Below are positions 34,649-43,877 of a stretch of 64,000 nt of DNA, piece by piece; position 1 is the first letter of the stretch; every line of letters starts with the position of its first letter. The notes under the pieces were generated by a model. The model did not search any database and was not told the DNA's origin. It worked only from the letters and a program-made list of their open reading frames with translations. This DNA is from Comamonas odontotermitis (GTDB lineage: Bacteria; Pseudomonadota; Gammaproteobacteria; Burkholderiales; Burkholderiaceae_C), in NCBI RefSeq assembly GCF_020080045.1, contig NZ_CP083451.1, positions 2,839,001 to 2,903,000 of the forward strand. The letters are read 5' to 3'. A program made the translations under genes and the position numbers.

Positions 34649-36388
34649 TTACGCGGCAACCGTGTCGCCCGCTGGCGTATTCACACGGGTGACAGCACCG
34701 CTGCGCGCCAGGGCGCTCATCACGGCGCGGAAGGCCGCCTGGGTGATGTTGCTGTCCATGCCTGCACCGTACAGGGTCTGACTCTCATTTACCCGCAACT
34801 CCACATAGGCTGCAGCCTTGGCGTTGGCACCATTTTGGCCTCCGGCACCCACCCCAAAAGCGCCATCAGCTACGGAATGCATAGCATGCTCGCTGTAATC
34901 CAACACCCGCACCGGCACGCCGGTGGCGCTGCTGATGGCGTGGACAAAGGCGTCGATAGGTCCGTTGCCCTGCCCTTGCAGCGAAATGGACTGGCCCGCA
35001 ATCTGTACCTTGCCGGACACCCGCACCTCACCATCGTTGCTGCCCGCAGGCTCCACGCGGCATTGGGCGACGGCATAGTTGGCGTCCAGCTGGTATTCGC
35101 GCTCAAAGATCCGCCACAGGTCTGGCGCTGTGAACTCAGTGCCCGCCACATCCATGGCGCGCTGCACCACCTGGCTGAACTCGATCTGCAGGCGCCGCGG
35201 CATGGTGAGTCCGTATTCCTCTTCGAGCAGATACGAGATACCGCCCTTGCCCGACTGGCTGTTGACGCGGATCACCGCTTCGTAGCTGCGCCCCAGGTCC
35301 TTGGGGTCGATGGGCAGGTACGGCATCTCCCACACATCGCCTTCGTTGCGCGCTGCAAAGGCTTTCTTGATGGCGTCCTGGTGCGAGCCCGAGAACGAGG
35401 TATAGACCAGATCGCCTGCGTAAGGATGGCGGGCAGGTACGGGCAACTGGTTGCAGTGCTCGACCTCGGCACGGACCGCGTCGATATCCGAGAAATCAAG
35501 CCCGGGCGACACACCCTGCACATACATGTTGAGCGCCACGTTGACGATGTCGAGGTTGCCGGTGCGTTCGCCATTGCCGAACAGGCACCCTTCCACACGG
35601 TGCGCCCCTGCCAGCAGCGCCATTTCGGCGCTGGCGGTGCCAGTGCCACGGTCGTTGTGCGGGTGCACGGACACCACGACTTCCGGGCGCCCCTTGAACT
35701 GGCGCACCATCCACTCGATCTGGTCTGCAAACACATTGGGGGTGGTGTTTTCCACCGTGGTGGGCAGGTTCAGGATGATGTCGCGGCCCGCACCCCAGGC
35801 GGCGATCGCGGTTTCGCAGGCCTGCAGCGACACATCCAGCTCTGCCAGCGAGAAAGTCTCGGGCGAATACTGCAAGATCCACTCGGTGCCGGGCTGGGCG
35901 TCGGTCAAGGCCTTCAGGTGGGCCACCTGCGATTGCACGAGCTCCATCACCTCGGGCACGCTCATGCCAAACACCACCTTGCGCCACACCGGAGCCACCG
36001 CGTTGTAGATGTGAACGATGGCGCGCGGAGCGCCTTGCAGGGCTTCGACGGTGCGGGTGATGAGCTCGGGGCGGGCCGGGGTCATGACCTGGATCGTCAC
36101 ATCGGCGGGAATCCGCTTTTCCTCAATCAACTGGCGCACGAAATCGAATTCGATCTGCGACGAGGCCGGAAAGCCGACTTCGATCTCCTTGAAGCCGATC
36201 TTGACCAGCATGTCGAACATCCGCAGCTTGCGCGCCAAGTCCATGGGCTCGATCAGGGCCTGGTTGCCGTCGCGCAGATCGGTGGACAGCCAGATGGGCG
36301 CCTGGGTGATCTGGGCATCGGGCCAGGTGCGGTCCTGCAACTGAACGGCTGGAAAGGCGCGGTACTTGCTGGCGGGGTTCTTCAACAT
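34649..36388 (-). CDS. leuA: 2-isopropylmalate synthase, long form
   Basis: 579 residues from ATG 36388, where the conserved MLKNPASKYRAFPAV begins. This is the longer LeuA class (550-600 residues) shared with actinobacteria and yeast. Landmarks: WLSTDLRDGNQALIEPM (metal/catalytic start of the barrel), FPASSQIEFDFVRQLIEE, VHPHNDRGTGTASAEM (metal His pair) and GCLFGNGERTGNLDIV, followed by a C-terminal allosteric domain (about 425-565). It makes 2-isopropylmalate, the first step of leucine synthesis. A leucine-rich leader peptide and an attenuator precede it, so it is probably induced when charged tRNA-Leu is scarce. Confidence 0.95.
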   Translation of the reverse strand: MLKNPASKYRAFPAVQLQDRTWPDAQITQAPIWLSTDLRDGNQALIEPMDLARKLRMFDMLVKIGFKEIEVGFPASSQIEFDFVRQLIEEKRIPADVTIQVMTPARPELITRTVEALQGAPRAIVHIYNAVAPVWRKVVFGMSVPEVMELVQSQVAHLKALTDAQPGTEWILQYSPETFSLAELDVSLQACETAIAAWGAGRDIILNLPTTVENTTPNVFADQIEWMVRQFKGRPEVVVSVHPHNDRGTGTASAEMALLAGAHRVEGCLFGNGERTGNLDIVNVALNMYVQGVSPGLDFSDIDAVRAEVEHCNQLPVPARHPYAGDLVYTSFSGSHQDAIKKAFAARNEGDVWEMPYLPIDPKDLGRSYEAVIRVNSQSGKGGISYLLEEEYGLTMPRRLQIEFSQVVQRAMDVAGTEFTAPDLWRIFEREYQLDANYAVAQCRVEPAGSNDGEVRVSGKVQIAGQSISLQGQGNGPIDAFVHAISSATGVPVRVLDYSEHAMHSVADGAFGVGAGGQNGANAKAAAYVELRVNESQTLYGAGMDSNITQAAFRAVMSALARSGAVTRVNTPAGDTVAA

Positions 36389-36446
36389 GGTTGTCTGGTC
36401 TTTCTCATCGAAACAAAAAGTTCGGGGGGTGGAAACCAGCAACCTG

Positions 36447-36487
36447 CAAAAACAGAATCGGCCCGTTGCTGGTGCAAACGGGCCGAT
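36447..36487 (-). terminator. Attenuator terminator in front of leuA
   Basis: On the minus strand an 11-base perfect stem ATCGGCCCGTT / AACGGGCCGAT (36487-36477 and 36467-36457) with a 9-base loop is followed by TCTGTTTTT. It lies 26 bases after the leader peptide stop and about 60 before the leuA start. Its 5' arm GCCCGTT can instead pair with AACGGGC inside the leader frame (36530-36524), forming a competing antiterminator. Confidence 0.85.
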
Positions 36488-36512
36488 GGATGTAGGGTGA
36501 AAACTGTGCGCG

Positions 36513-36566
36513 CTACTCTACCTGCCCGTTGGACATTAGTAGTAGAGCTAGGGACAGGTTTTGCAT
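36513..36566 (-). CDS. leuA leader peptide (leucine attenuation)
   Basis: A 17-residue frame, MQNLSLALLLMSNGQVE, with five leucine codons at positions 4, 6, 8, 9 and 10: one CTG followed by four CTA. CTA should be a rare codon in such a GC-rich genome, which makes a ribosome sensitive to low Leu-tRNA. The stop is followed by a strong intrinsic terminator. Stalling at the CTA run would leave the downstream AACGGGC free to pair with the terminator 5' arm and so let RNA polymerase read on into leuA. The family logic is that of enteric leuL; I do not know of this exact peptide. The ribosome binding site is weak (GAG, about 9 bases upstream). Confidence 0.82.
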   Translation of the reverse strand: MQNLSLALLLMSNGQVE

Positions 36567-36611
36567 GTGGGCTACTCTAACACAGGTTTTTCGGCCTGTG
36601 CAACAGATTCT

Positions 36612-37499
36612 TCAATCGTGGTGCAGGCCGCGCTCGTCAGGCTCGTCGGTCGAAGTGGCCACAATCGAGACCTGCTGGCCCTTGGCGCGGCGCCATGCAT
36701 AGATGATGTAGCCCGAGACGGAGTAGGCCACGAAGATGAGGAACAGCATGGTCGCAGGCTCAATGCTCACCAGCGCCAGCACCAGCACCACCACCACCAG
36801 CGAGATGAACGGCACGCTCTTGGCCATGCCCGCATCCTTGAAGCTGTAGTACGGGATGTTCGTCACCATGGTCAGGCCCGCAAACAGAGTGATGGCGAAC
36901 ATGATCCACGACAGGTCTTCACGGCTCGCCGGGTGGCCGCCGAACAAGGCGATCACCTCGCCAAAGATCGGCACATCGCGGTGCGACACCAGCAGCGCGC
37001 TGGTCAGCCAGATGAAGCCCGCCACCAGGGCCGCAGCCGCCGGCGAAGGCATGCCCTGGAAGTAGCGCTTGTCCACCACGCCCGTATTGACGTTGAAGCG
37101 CGCCAGACGCAGTGCGGCGCACGAGCAGTAGACGAATGCCGCAATCCAGCCCCAGCGGCCCAGCGGGCGCAGGGCCCACTCGTAGGCGATGAGCGCAGGC
37201 GCCGCGCCGAAGGACACCATGTCCGAGAGCGAATCCATCTGCTCGCCAAAAGCGCTCTGGGTGTGCGTCATACGGGCCACGCGGCCGTCCAGGCTGTCGA
37301 GCACCATGGCGCAGAATACGCCCACGGCAGCGGCTTCAAAGCGGCCGTTCATCGCCATCACAATGGCGTAGAACCCACCAAACAGCGCCGCCAGGGTGAA
37401 GGAGTTGGGCAGCACATAAATGCCTTTGCGCCACCTGCGTTGCGCAGCGGCCGGGCCTTCTGCGCCCTGCCTGGGCTTGGTTTCGTTGTTATCCAGCAT
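36612..37499 (-). CDS. pssA: CDP-diacylglycerol--serine O-phosphatidyltransferase
   Basis: 295 residues, membrane-bound CDP-alcohol phosphatidyltransferase. The active-site motif is complete: DSLDGRVARMTHTQSAFGEQMDSLSD (about residues 67-92), followed by the PssA-type SFGAAPALIAYEWAL. About eight hydrophobic helices follow. It makes phosphatidylserine, precursor of phosphatidylethanolamine, in the inner membrane. Its place between ilvC and leuA is conserved in many betaproteobacteria although the pathway is unrelated. The leuA leader begins 46 bases after its stop. Confidence 0.95.
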   Translation of the reverse strand: MLDNNETKPRQGAEGPAAAQRRWRKGIYVLPNSFTLAALFGGFYAIVMAMNGRFEAAAVGVFCAMVLDSLDGRVARMTHTQSAFGEQMDSLSDMVSFGAAPALIAYEWALRPLGRWGWIAAFVYCSCAALRLARFNVNTGVVDKRYFQGMPSPAAAALVAGFIWLTSALLVSHRDVPIFGEVIALFGGHPASREDLSWIMFAITLFAGLTMVTNIPYYSFKDAGMAKSVPFISLVVVVLVLALVSIEPATMLFLIFVAYSVSGYIIYAWRRAKGQQVSIVATSTDEPDERGLHHD

Positions 37500-37740
37500 T
37501 CAATTGAACTCCAGCGCTTGCTACAACAGCGCAATCAGCTATTCATTTTATAGTTCTCGACAAGGCCAGCGCCTTGTAACGCAAGGTTCACAGTGTACCT
37601 TTACCGGTATGGCGTCCGGCCCAAGAAAACACCGCGCCAGCGTATGCGCAGGCGGGATACCTGCCGCTCAATGCCCCCAGGCTTCATCGCGCACGCAACC
37701 AACTGTCAGAGGGCGCTTTCGCGTCCACCCCGACCCACAA
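37500..37740. other. Intergenic region between pssA and ilvC
   Basis: Apart from the ilvC terminator at its far end I see no gene here. A short AT-rich patch near 37540-37555 may hold the pssA promoter on the minus strand, which would separate pssA from the ilvBHC transcript. Confidence 0.4.
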
Positions 37741-37768
37741 TAAAAAAGGACTGCCGAAGCAGTCCTTT
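37741..37768 (-). terminator. Terminator of the ilvBHC operon
   Basis: aaaggactgc / gcagtccttt stem with a cgaa tetraloop, followed on the minus strand by a six-T run. It lies 47 bases after the ilvC stop. Confidence 0.9.
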
Positions 37769-37814
37769 GGGAGCACAGACTGCAGCCGCCTGCGCGGCCG
37801 CAGCCATACACCGA

Positions 37815-38852
<1,038 letters not shown>

Positions 38853-38883
38853 TCAAAAAATCAGAAATTCAAACAACCACTTG

Positions 38884-39186
38884 TCAAGAATCTGCATCGT
38901 CAGGGGGCCTTGCGGTGTTTCCTGAAGCCAGCAAATAAGCTCCCGCTACAAAAGCGCCCAATCCTACTATGAGTACTAGCCAGGGGTTGGTACGCTGTGA
39001 AGCGTTTTCGTCGGGCTCGCCAGAGGCGCCATCACACAAACGTTGCTGCGTGAAAAGGTCTTGGTACAAGCTGCAATCCGGGTCATCCGTCTGCACCCAT
39101 GCCACCACCAGCACAAGCCCCACCAGCAACAACCCCATGCCCGCAATCTGGCGGGAATGGCGCCGCAGCCGGTGCCACCAGCGCAT
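38884..39186 (-). CDS. Small two-helix membrane protein embedded in the ilv operon
   Basis: 100 residues with two clear hydrophobic helices (about 13-31 and 69-88) flanking a short loop with two cysteines (DPDCSLYQDLFTQQRLCDG), probably periplasmic and able to form a disulfide. The ATG shares one base with the ilvH stop (TAATG), so it is translated with ilvH. I do not recognise the family. Its insertion between ilvH and ilvC is unusual, and a link to branched-chain synthesis is not evident; it may be a passenger. Confidence 0.75.
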   Translation of the reverse strand: MRWWHRLRRHSRQIAGMGLLLVGLVLVVAWVQTDDPDCSLYQDLFTQQRLCDGASGEPDENASQRTNPWLVLIVGLGAFVAGAYLLASGNTARPPDDADS

Positions 39187-39677
39187 TACACGCGCAAGAT
39201 GCGTTCGCCACGACCGATGCCACTGGCACCGGTGCGGACGGTTTCGAGAATGGCCGAGCGGTCAATCGCGCTGAGGAACGCATCGTTCTTCGATTGGTCG
39301 CCGGTCATCTCGATGGTGTAGCTCTTCTCGGTCACGTCGATGATGCGGCCACGGAAGATGTCCGCCATGCGCTTCATCTCCTCACGCTCCTTGCCCACAG
39401 CGCGCACCTTCACCATCATGAGCTCACGCTCGGTGTAGGCGCCCTCGGTCAGGTCGACCACCTTCACCACCTCGATCAGGCGGTTGAGGTGCTTGGTGAT
39501 CTGCTCGATCACGTCATCCGAGCCCGCCGTGGTGATGGTCATGCGCGAGAGCGATGCGTCTTCGGTCGGCGCCACGGTGAGCGACTCGATGTTATAGCCA
39601 CGGGCCGAGAACAGGCCCACCACGCGTGACAAGGCGCCTGGTTCGTTCTCCAGGAGAACCGCAATGATGTGTTTCAT
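39186..39677 (-). CDS. ilvH: Acetolactate synthase small subunit
   Basis: 163 residues, the usual IlvH/IlvN length. The N-terminal ACT domain (LLENEPGALSRVVGLFSARGYNIESLTVAPTED, about 7-39) binds valine for feedback; the C-terminal half (about 80-160) has VKAVGKEREEMKRMADIFRGRIIDV. It activates and regulates the IlvB catalytic subunit encoded 143 bases upstream. Translation of the next gene is coupled by a one-base overlap. Confidence 0.97.
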   Translation of the reverse strand: MKHIIAVLLENEPGALSRVVGLFSARGYNIESLTVAPTEDASLSRMTITTAGSDDVIEQITKHLNRLIEVVKVVDLTEGAYTERELMMVKVRAVGKEREEMKRMADIFRGRIIDVTEKSYTIEMTGDQSKNDAFLSAIDRSAILETVRTGASGIGRGERILRV

Positions 39678-39767
39678 GGGATGAGATTCCTCTTTTCGCT
39701 GCCCTCCCCCTGCACCGGTAAGTGCAGGGCTCGGCAGTCAATAGATTCGTCAATAAGGGGATAAGCT

Positions 39768-39825
39768 ATAAAAAAATGAGCTAACGGCGCACTGTAGGTG
39801 TGCGCTAATACGCAAATTTCCTATA
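39768..39825. repeat. 3'-end dispersed repeat between ilvB and ilvH
   Basis: aagctataaaaaaatgagctaacggcgcac and gtgtgcgctaatacgc, ending at the ilvB stop (ctatag). The GCGCAC / GTGTGCGC arms can form a hairpin. Here the repeat lies within an operon. Confidence 0.4.
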
Positions 39826-41614
39826 GATCTTCAGCGCCCAGCAGCATTTCGGTAATACCTTTACCGGCCTGCACCATGGGGAAGACGTTTTCGGTCGGGT
39901 CCGTGCGGAAATCGATGAACACGCTCTTGCGCTCTTCACGCGCAATGCGGCGTGCTTCGCGCAACGCGGGCTCCACGTCTTCGGGCTTTTCGACCAGAAT
40001 GCCGGCGTGACCAAAGGCCTCGGCCAGCTTCACAAAGTCGGGCAGCGAATCCATGTAGCTGTGGCTGTAGCGACCGGAGTATTCGATCTCCTGCCACTGG
40101 CGCACCATGCCCAGGAAGCGGTTGTTGAGCGCGCAGATGATGATCGGCGTCTCGTACTGGCGGCAGGTGGCCAGCTCCTGGATGTTCATCTGCACCGAAC
40201 CTTCGCCGGTGATGCAGAACACTTCGGCATCGGGCTTGGCCAGCTTGATGCCCATGGCGTACGGAATGCCAACGCCCATGGTACCCAGGCCGCCCGAGTT
40301 GATCCAGCGGCGCGACTCCTCAAAACGGTAGTACTGCGCAGCCCACATCTGGTGCTGGCCTACGTCGGAGGTGATGTAGCAGTCCGCATTCCGGGTCATA
40401 TTCCACAGGGTTTCGACCACGTACTGCGGCTTGATGACTTCCTTGTTGTCGCGGTCGTAGCGCAGGCAGTCGCGGCTGCGCCAGCCTTCAATCGTCTTCC
40501 ACCAGGCTTCCAGCGCGGCGGCATCAGGCTTGGTCTGGGCTTCGCGAACCATGGCAATGAGCTCGGTCAGCACTTCCTTGCAGTCGCCCACGATAGGCAC
40601 ATCGACCTTGACGCGCTTGGAAATGGACGATGGATCGATGTCGATATGGATGATCTTGCGGTCGGCCACCGACATGAAGTGCTTGGGATTGCCGATCACG
40701 CGGTCATCAAAGCGCGCACCCACCGCCAGCAACACATCGCAGTTCTGCATGGTGTTGTTGGCTTCAATCGTGCCGTGCATGCCCAGCATGCCCAGGTATT
40801 TCTTGTCGCTGGCCGGATAGGCGCCCAGCCCCAGCAGGGTGTGGGTGACGGGGTAGCCCAGCAAGTCGACGAGCGTACGCAACTCCTGCTCGGCACCGCT
40901 CAGCAGCACACCGCCGCCGGTATAGATATAGGGGCGCTTGGCAGCTAGCAGCAACTGCAGTGCCTTGCGAATCTGGCCGCTGTGGCCCTTCTTGACCGGG
41001 TTGTATGAGCGCATTTCCACGGTCTGTGGATAGCCGCTGTACGCCACCTTCTTGAAGGACACATCCTTGGGAATATCAACCACCACGGGGCCTGGTCGGC
41101 CGGTGCGGGCGATGTGGAAGGCCTTTTTCATCGTCATCGCCAGATCGCGCACATCCTTCACGAGGAAGTTGTGCTTGACGATGGGACGGGTGATACCGAC
41201 GGTGTCGCATTCCTGGAACGCATCGGAGCCGATGGCCGTGGTCGAGGTCTGCCCCGAGATCACCACGATGGGAATGCTGTCGGTGTAGGCGGTGGCAATG
41301 CCGGTCACCGCATTGGTCAGGCCCGGGCCGGATGTGACCAGCGCCACGCCTACTTCGCCCGTGGCGCGTGCATAGCCGTCAGCGGCGTGCACGGCAGCCT
41401 GTTCGTGGCGAACCAATACGTGGTTGATGGTGTCTTGTTTGTAGAGCGCGTCGTAGATGTACAGAACAGCGCCGCCTGGGTATCCCCACAGCTGCTGAAC
41501 GCCTTCCGCCTGCAGTGCCTTGACCAGCACTTCGGCGCCCATGAGATCTTGTGCTTTTTGTGCGGACTGATTGGCCGCTTGTGCCGAGTTTTGTTCGGCC
41601 TTGGACATTTCCAT
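39821..41614 (-). CDS. ilvB: Acetolactate synthase large subunit
   Basis: 597 residues from ATG 41614 (AAAGG six bases upstream; a TTG two codons earlier is possible). A hydrophilic Gln/Ala-rich N-terminal tail of about 20 residues precedes the three ThDP-enzyme domains. The catalytic Glu lies in RHEQAAVHAADGYAR, the FAD-domain GARFDDRV is present, and the ThDP metal motif reads GEGS...NN where many enzymes have GDGS. The Glu form is, from memory, common in betaproteobacterial IlvB. It condenses two pyruvates, or pyruvate and 2-ketobutyrate. First gene of the ilv run. Confidence 0.96.
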   Translation of the reverse strand: MEMSKAEQNSAQAANQSAQKAQDLMGAEVLVKALQAEGVQQLWGYPGGAVLYIYDALYKQDTINHVLVRHEQAAVHAADGYARATGEVGVALVTSGPGLTNAVTGIATAYTDSIPIVVISGQTSTTAIGSDAFQECDTVGITRPIVKHNFLVKDVRDLAMTMKKAFHIARTGRPGPVVVDIPKDVSFKKVAYSGYPQTVEMRSYNPVKKGHSGQIRKALQLLLAAKRPYIYTGGGVLLSGAEQELRTLVDLLGYPVTHTLLGLGAYPASDKKYLGMLGMHGTIEANNTMQNCDVLLAVGARFDDRVIGNPKHFMSVADRKIIHIDIDPSSISKRVKVDVPIVGDCKEVLTELIAMVREAQTKPDAAALEAWWKTIEGWRSRDCLRYDRDNKEVIKPQYVVETLWNMTRNADCYITSDVGQHQMWAAQYYRFEESRRWINSGGLGTMGVGIPYAMGIKLAKPDAEVFCITGEGSVQMNIQELATCRQYETPIIICALNNRFLGMVRQWQEIEYSGRYSHSYMDSLPDFVKLAEAFGHAGILVEKPEDVEPALREARRIAREERKSVFIDFRTDPTENVFPMVQAGKGITEMLLGAEDL

Positions 41615-41922
41615 GATCAACCTTTGCGAATTTCTCTAACGAAAAACCTCTGGTGCCCCTTGCCCAGCTCTTGTGGAGCCTGCTCGGAACTTGAGGCCAA
41701 CGGACATGGGCGAGATGCTTGCGACGCCGGACCGTGACCCTTTTGCCTTGATGTGACTTGAAAACATTATCGCACTGCAACATTGGTTTGCGACAAAGCG
41801 CAGAAAAAAATTGCATACGATGCGATAATCCTGCGTTTAGCGCGGTGTTTTTTGCCACACGACAGGGTTTACCCAGGTATAAACCACCTGATTGCGCGAA
41901 TAACCATGGTGTTGGGTACGAT
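41615..41922. other. Divergent promoter region between ilvB and the sigma factor gene
   Basis: About 308 bases with an AT-rich centre (41755-41830). Several gataat-like -10 candidates occur on both strands (for example near 41771 and 41823), but I cannot pair any with a good -35. I looked for a branched-chain leader peptide on the minus strand before ilvB and found none. Confidence 0.45.
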
Positions 41923-42489
41923 TTGGCAACAGAACGAGAACTGTCCGATTTTCTGAAAAGCGTTGAAAAGCGAGCTTTCAAGCGCTCGCTTTTTCATGTG
42001 CGCGACGAAGAAGCGGCCCTCGACATCGTGCAGGACAGCATGATGAAGCTGGCTGAACATTACGGCGACAAACCCATTACCGAACTGCCCATGCTGTTCC
42101 AGCGTATCCTGTCCAACAGTACGCTGGATTGGTTTCGCCGCCAGAAGACCCGCAACGCGCTCTTTACCAATATGAGCGCCTTCGAGGGCCCTGACGACGA
42201 AGGCGGCGATTTCGACCTCCTGGAAACCTACAACGCCCAGCAAGGCGAGTCCGAACAGAGCGCCGAAGACCACACCAACCGCAAACAAACACTTGCATTG
42301 ATAGAAAAAGAGATACAAGAGTTGCCCGCGCGTCAACGCGAAGCGTTTTTGATGCGTTATTGGGAAGAGATGGACATTGCAGAGACTGCAGCGGCCATGG
42401 GTTGCTCGGAAGGCAGCGTGAAAACCCATTGCTTCCGAGCCATCCAAACCTTGAGCAAAGTGCTCAAGGCCAAAGGAATCGTGCTATGA
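41923..42489 (+). CDS. ECF-like RNA polymerase sigma factor
   Basis: 188 residues from TTG 41923, chosen because homologous proteins begin with an ATERELSDFL-type N-terminus; longer in-frame starts add an unlikely, Cys-rich leader. Sigma region 2 spans about 15-85 (VRDEEAALDIVQDSMMKLAEHYG, LFQRILSNSTLDWFRRQK) and region 4 about 125-185 (IQELPARQREAFLMRYWEEMDIAETAAAMGCSEGSVKTHCFRAIQTL). It is the first gene of a four-gene operon with DUF3619, DUF3106 and RDD proteins. The DUF3619 product has one membrane helix and could be its anti-sigma factor. Confidence 0.9.
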   Translation: MATERELSDFLKSVEKRAFKRSLFHVRDEEAALDIVQDSMMKLAEHYGDKPITELPMLFQRILSNSTLDWFRRQKTRNALFTNMSAFEGPDDEGGDFDLLETYNAQQGESEQSAEDHTNRKQTLALIEKEIQELPARQREAFLMRYWEEMDIAETAAAMGCSEGSVKTHCFRAIQTLSKVLKAKGIVL

Positions 42490-42935
42490 ACCGCCCAAAC
42501 ACCGCCCAACAAGTTGCCCACGCCGAAATCTTTGCCCGCCGCGTCACCGCCCGGCTGAGCGAAGCTGAGGCCGATCTGGACTATGACATCACCGAGCGCC
42601 TGCGCGCTGCGCGTGAACAGGCACTGGCGCGTCGCAAGGTGGTAGCCACCCCGGCAATTGCCCGTCACCCCGAGCAGGAATCTGCCGCTGCGGCTGCCTC
42701 TTCCGGTAAACGCAACTGGTGGCGAGCGGTGGTGTCTGCGGTTCCCCTGAGCGCCATGGTAGCTGGCCTGACTTTCTTCAATGGCGTGCAGGCAGACGAA
42801 GGCGCGACAGAAATGGCCGAGTACGACGCCACCCTGTTGGCTGACGAATTGCCGCCAACCGCCTATACTGATCCTGGTTTTACCCAGTATCTGAAGATCG
42901 CTGCCCAACAAAAGCAGCCCACCGACAAGCATTGA
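42486..42935 (+). CDS. DUF3619 single-pass membrane protein, possible anti-sigma factor
   Basis: 149 residues. The N-terminal part (1-75) is charged and matches DUF3619 (AEIFARRVTARLSEAEADLDYDITERLRAAREQALARRK); one hydrophobic helix lies at about 80-100, followed by a short acidic tail probably in the periplasm. ATGA overlap with the sigma gene. A cytosolic N-terminus, one helix and linkage to a sigma factor are the layout of anti-sigma factors; that role is inferred, not shown for the family. Confidence 0.85.
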   Translation: MNRPNTAQQVAHAEIFARRVTARLSEAEADLDYDITERLRAAREQALARRKVVATPAIARHPEQESAAAAASSGKRNWWRAVVSAVPLSAMVAGLTFFNGVQADEGATEMAEYDATLLADELPPTAYTDPGFTQYLKIAAQQKQPTDKH

Positions 42936-43867
42936 GACACGATCACGACTTTGACGAGGTGGCCGCCAAGGCGCCCACCTCCTCCCTCCCCACTCTCGCA
43001 GCCAGCATTTTGCTGGCTGCTTTTGCTGTAACTGGTATCTACGCCAGCACCCAGGCCCGCAATGTGTACGGTAGCGCGCCCAGCGATCTGGTCAGTGCCG
43101 GCGGCAATACGCGCACCGTTACACCACGTAATGAAGGCCCCAACTGGGACAGTCTCGATACCGACCAGCAGACCACACTGGCTCCGCTGCAGGAGCAATG
43201 GTCCTGGCTGACGGAGCAGCAAAAGCGCCGCTGGCTCCTGATTGCCGATAGTTTTGACGATTTTTCGCCCGACGAGCAGTACCGCATCGGCGAACACATG
43301 AAGGAATGGGCCAAGTTCAGCCTGGTGGACCAGAGCCAGGCGCGCCTGAACTACTCCAACACCAGCAATCTGTCTGCCGAGGAAAAGCGCCAGCTCTGGG
43401 AGGATTACCAGGCCCTGAGCGCCCGCGAGCGCAAACGGCTGGCCCAGGGCGGCGCCCTGCGCCCCGGAGGCGTTGCCCTGGCCCTACGCCCCAACAGCAA
43501 GACCAGCGGACGCCTGGTCAAGGTACCGGCTGCGGCGGTCAACCCCAACCGCGCCAACCCGCCCAAGATTCTGCCGCCGCCCGAGATTCGCGTGCAGTCG
43601 CGCGGCGTGGTGACGCCTGTAGAAGTCGGCCCGCTGCAAGGCCCTTCTGCAAACCCCAACAACGTGCCCGGCCCAGGCGGTGTGAGCCCCACCAGCATCA
43701 CGCCCCCTCCAGCGACAACCCCCCCGGCAGAGACCGCGCCGGTGCAGGTGCCTTCGCCAGTCACCTCATCGCCCCTGCCGCCATTGGACAGCCGCCCGGC
43801 CCCGGTTGCGCCCGCCGGTGAGCCACAGTCGCGCCTGGGCGATAGCCCGGTCCATCCGCCTGCCTGA
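42932..43867 (+). CDS. DUF3106 protein with proline-rich C-terminus
   Basis: 311 residues from TTG, overlapping the DUF3619 stop in a TTGA. One helix near 22-39 anchors it; the DUF3106 core is at about 70-165 (LAPLQEQWSWLTEQQKRRWLLIADSFDDFSPDEQYRIGEHMKEWAKFS and the repeated EEKRQLWEDYQALSARERKRL). The last 120 residues are low complexity, rich in Pro, Ala and Thr. Function unknown; the topology predicts a periplasmic protein held at the inner membrane. Part of the sigma factor operon. Confidence 0.85.
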   Translation: MRHDHDFDEVAAKAPTSSLPTLAASILLAAFAVTGIYASTQARNVYGSAPSDLVSAGGNTRTVTPRNEGPNWDSLDTDQQTTLAPLQEQWSWLTEQQKRRWLLIADSFDDFSPDEQYRIGEHMKEWAKFSLVDQSQARLNYSNTSNLSAEEKRQLWEDYQALSARERKRLAQGGALRPGGVALALRPNSKTSGRLVKVPAAAVNPNRANPPKILPPPEIRVQSRGVVTPVEVGPLQGPSANPNNVPGPGGVSPTSITPPPATTPPAETAPVQVPSPVTSSPLPPLDSRPAPVAPAGEPQSRLGDSPVHPPA

Positions 43868-43877
43868 CACCGGCACC

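Noticed and set aside
36581..36600. cacagg...cctgtg hairpin after pssA as an intrinsic terminator
   Set aside because: No T run follows on the minus strand. It may be part of the leu leader structure or an RNA end, but not a standard terminator.
41615..41760. Possible branched-chain leader peptide before ilvB
   Set aside because: No short frame rich in Leu, Ile or Val codons with a following terminator could be found on the minus strand.
41758..41922. 55-codon N-terminal extension of the sigma factor from ATG 41758
   Set aside because: The extension is Cys-rich and unlike the family; the conserved N-terminus begins at TTG 41923.
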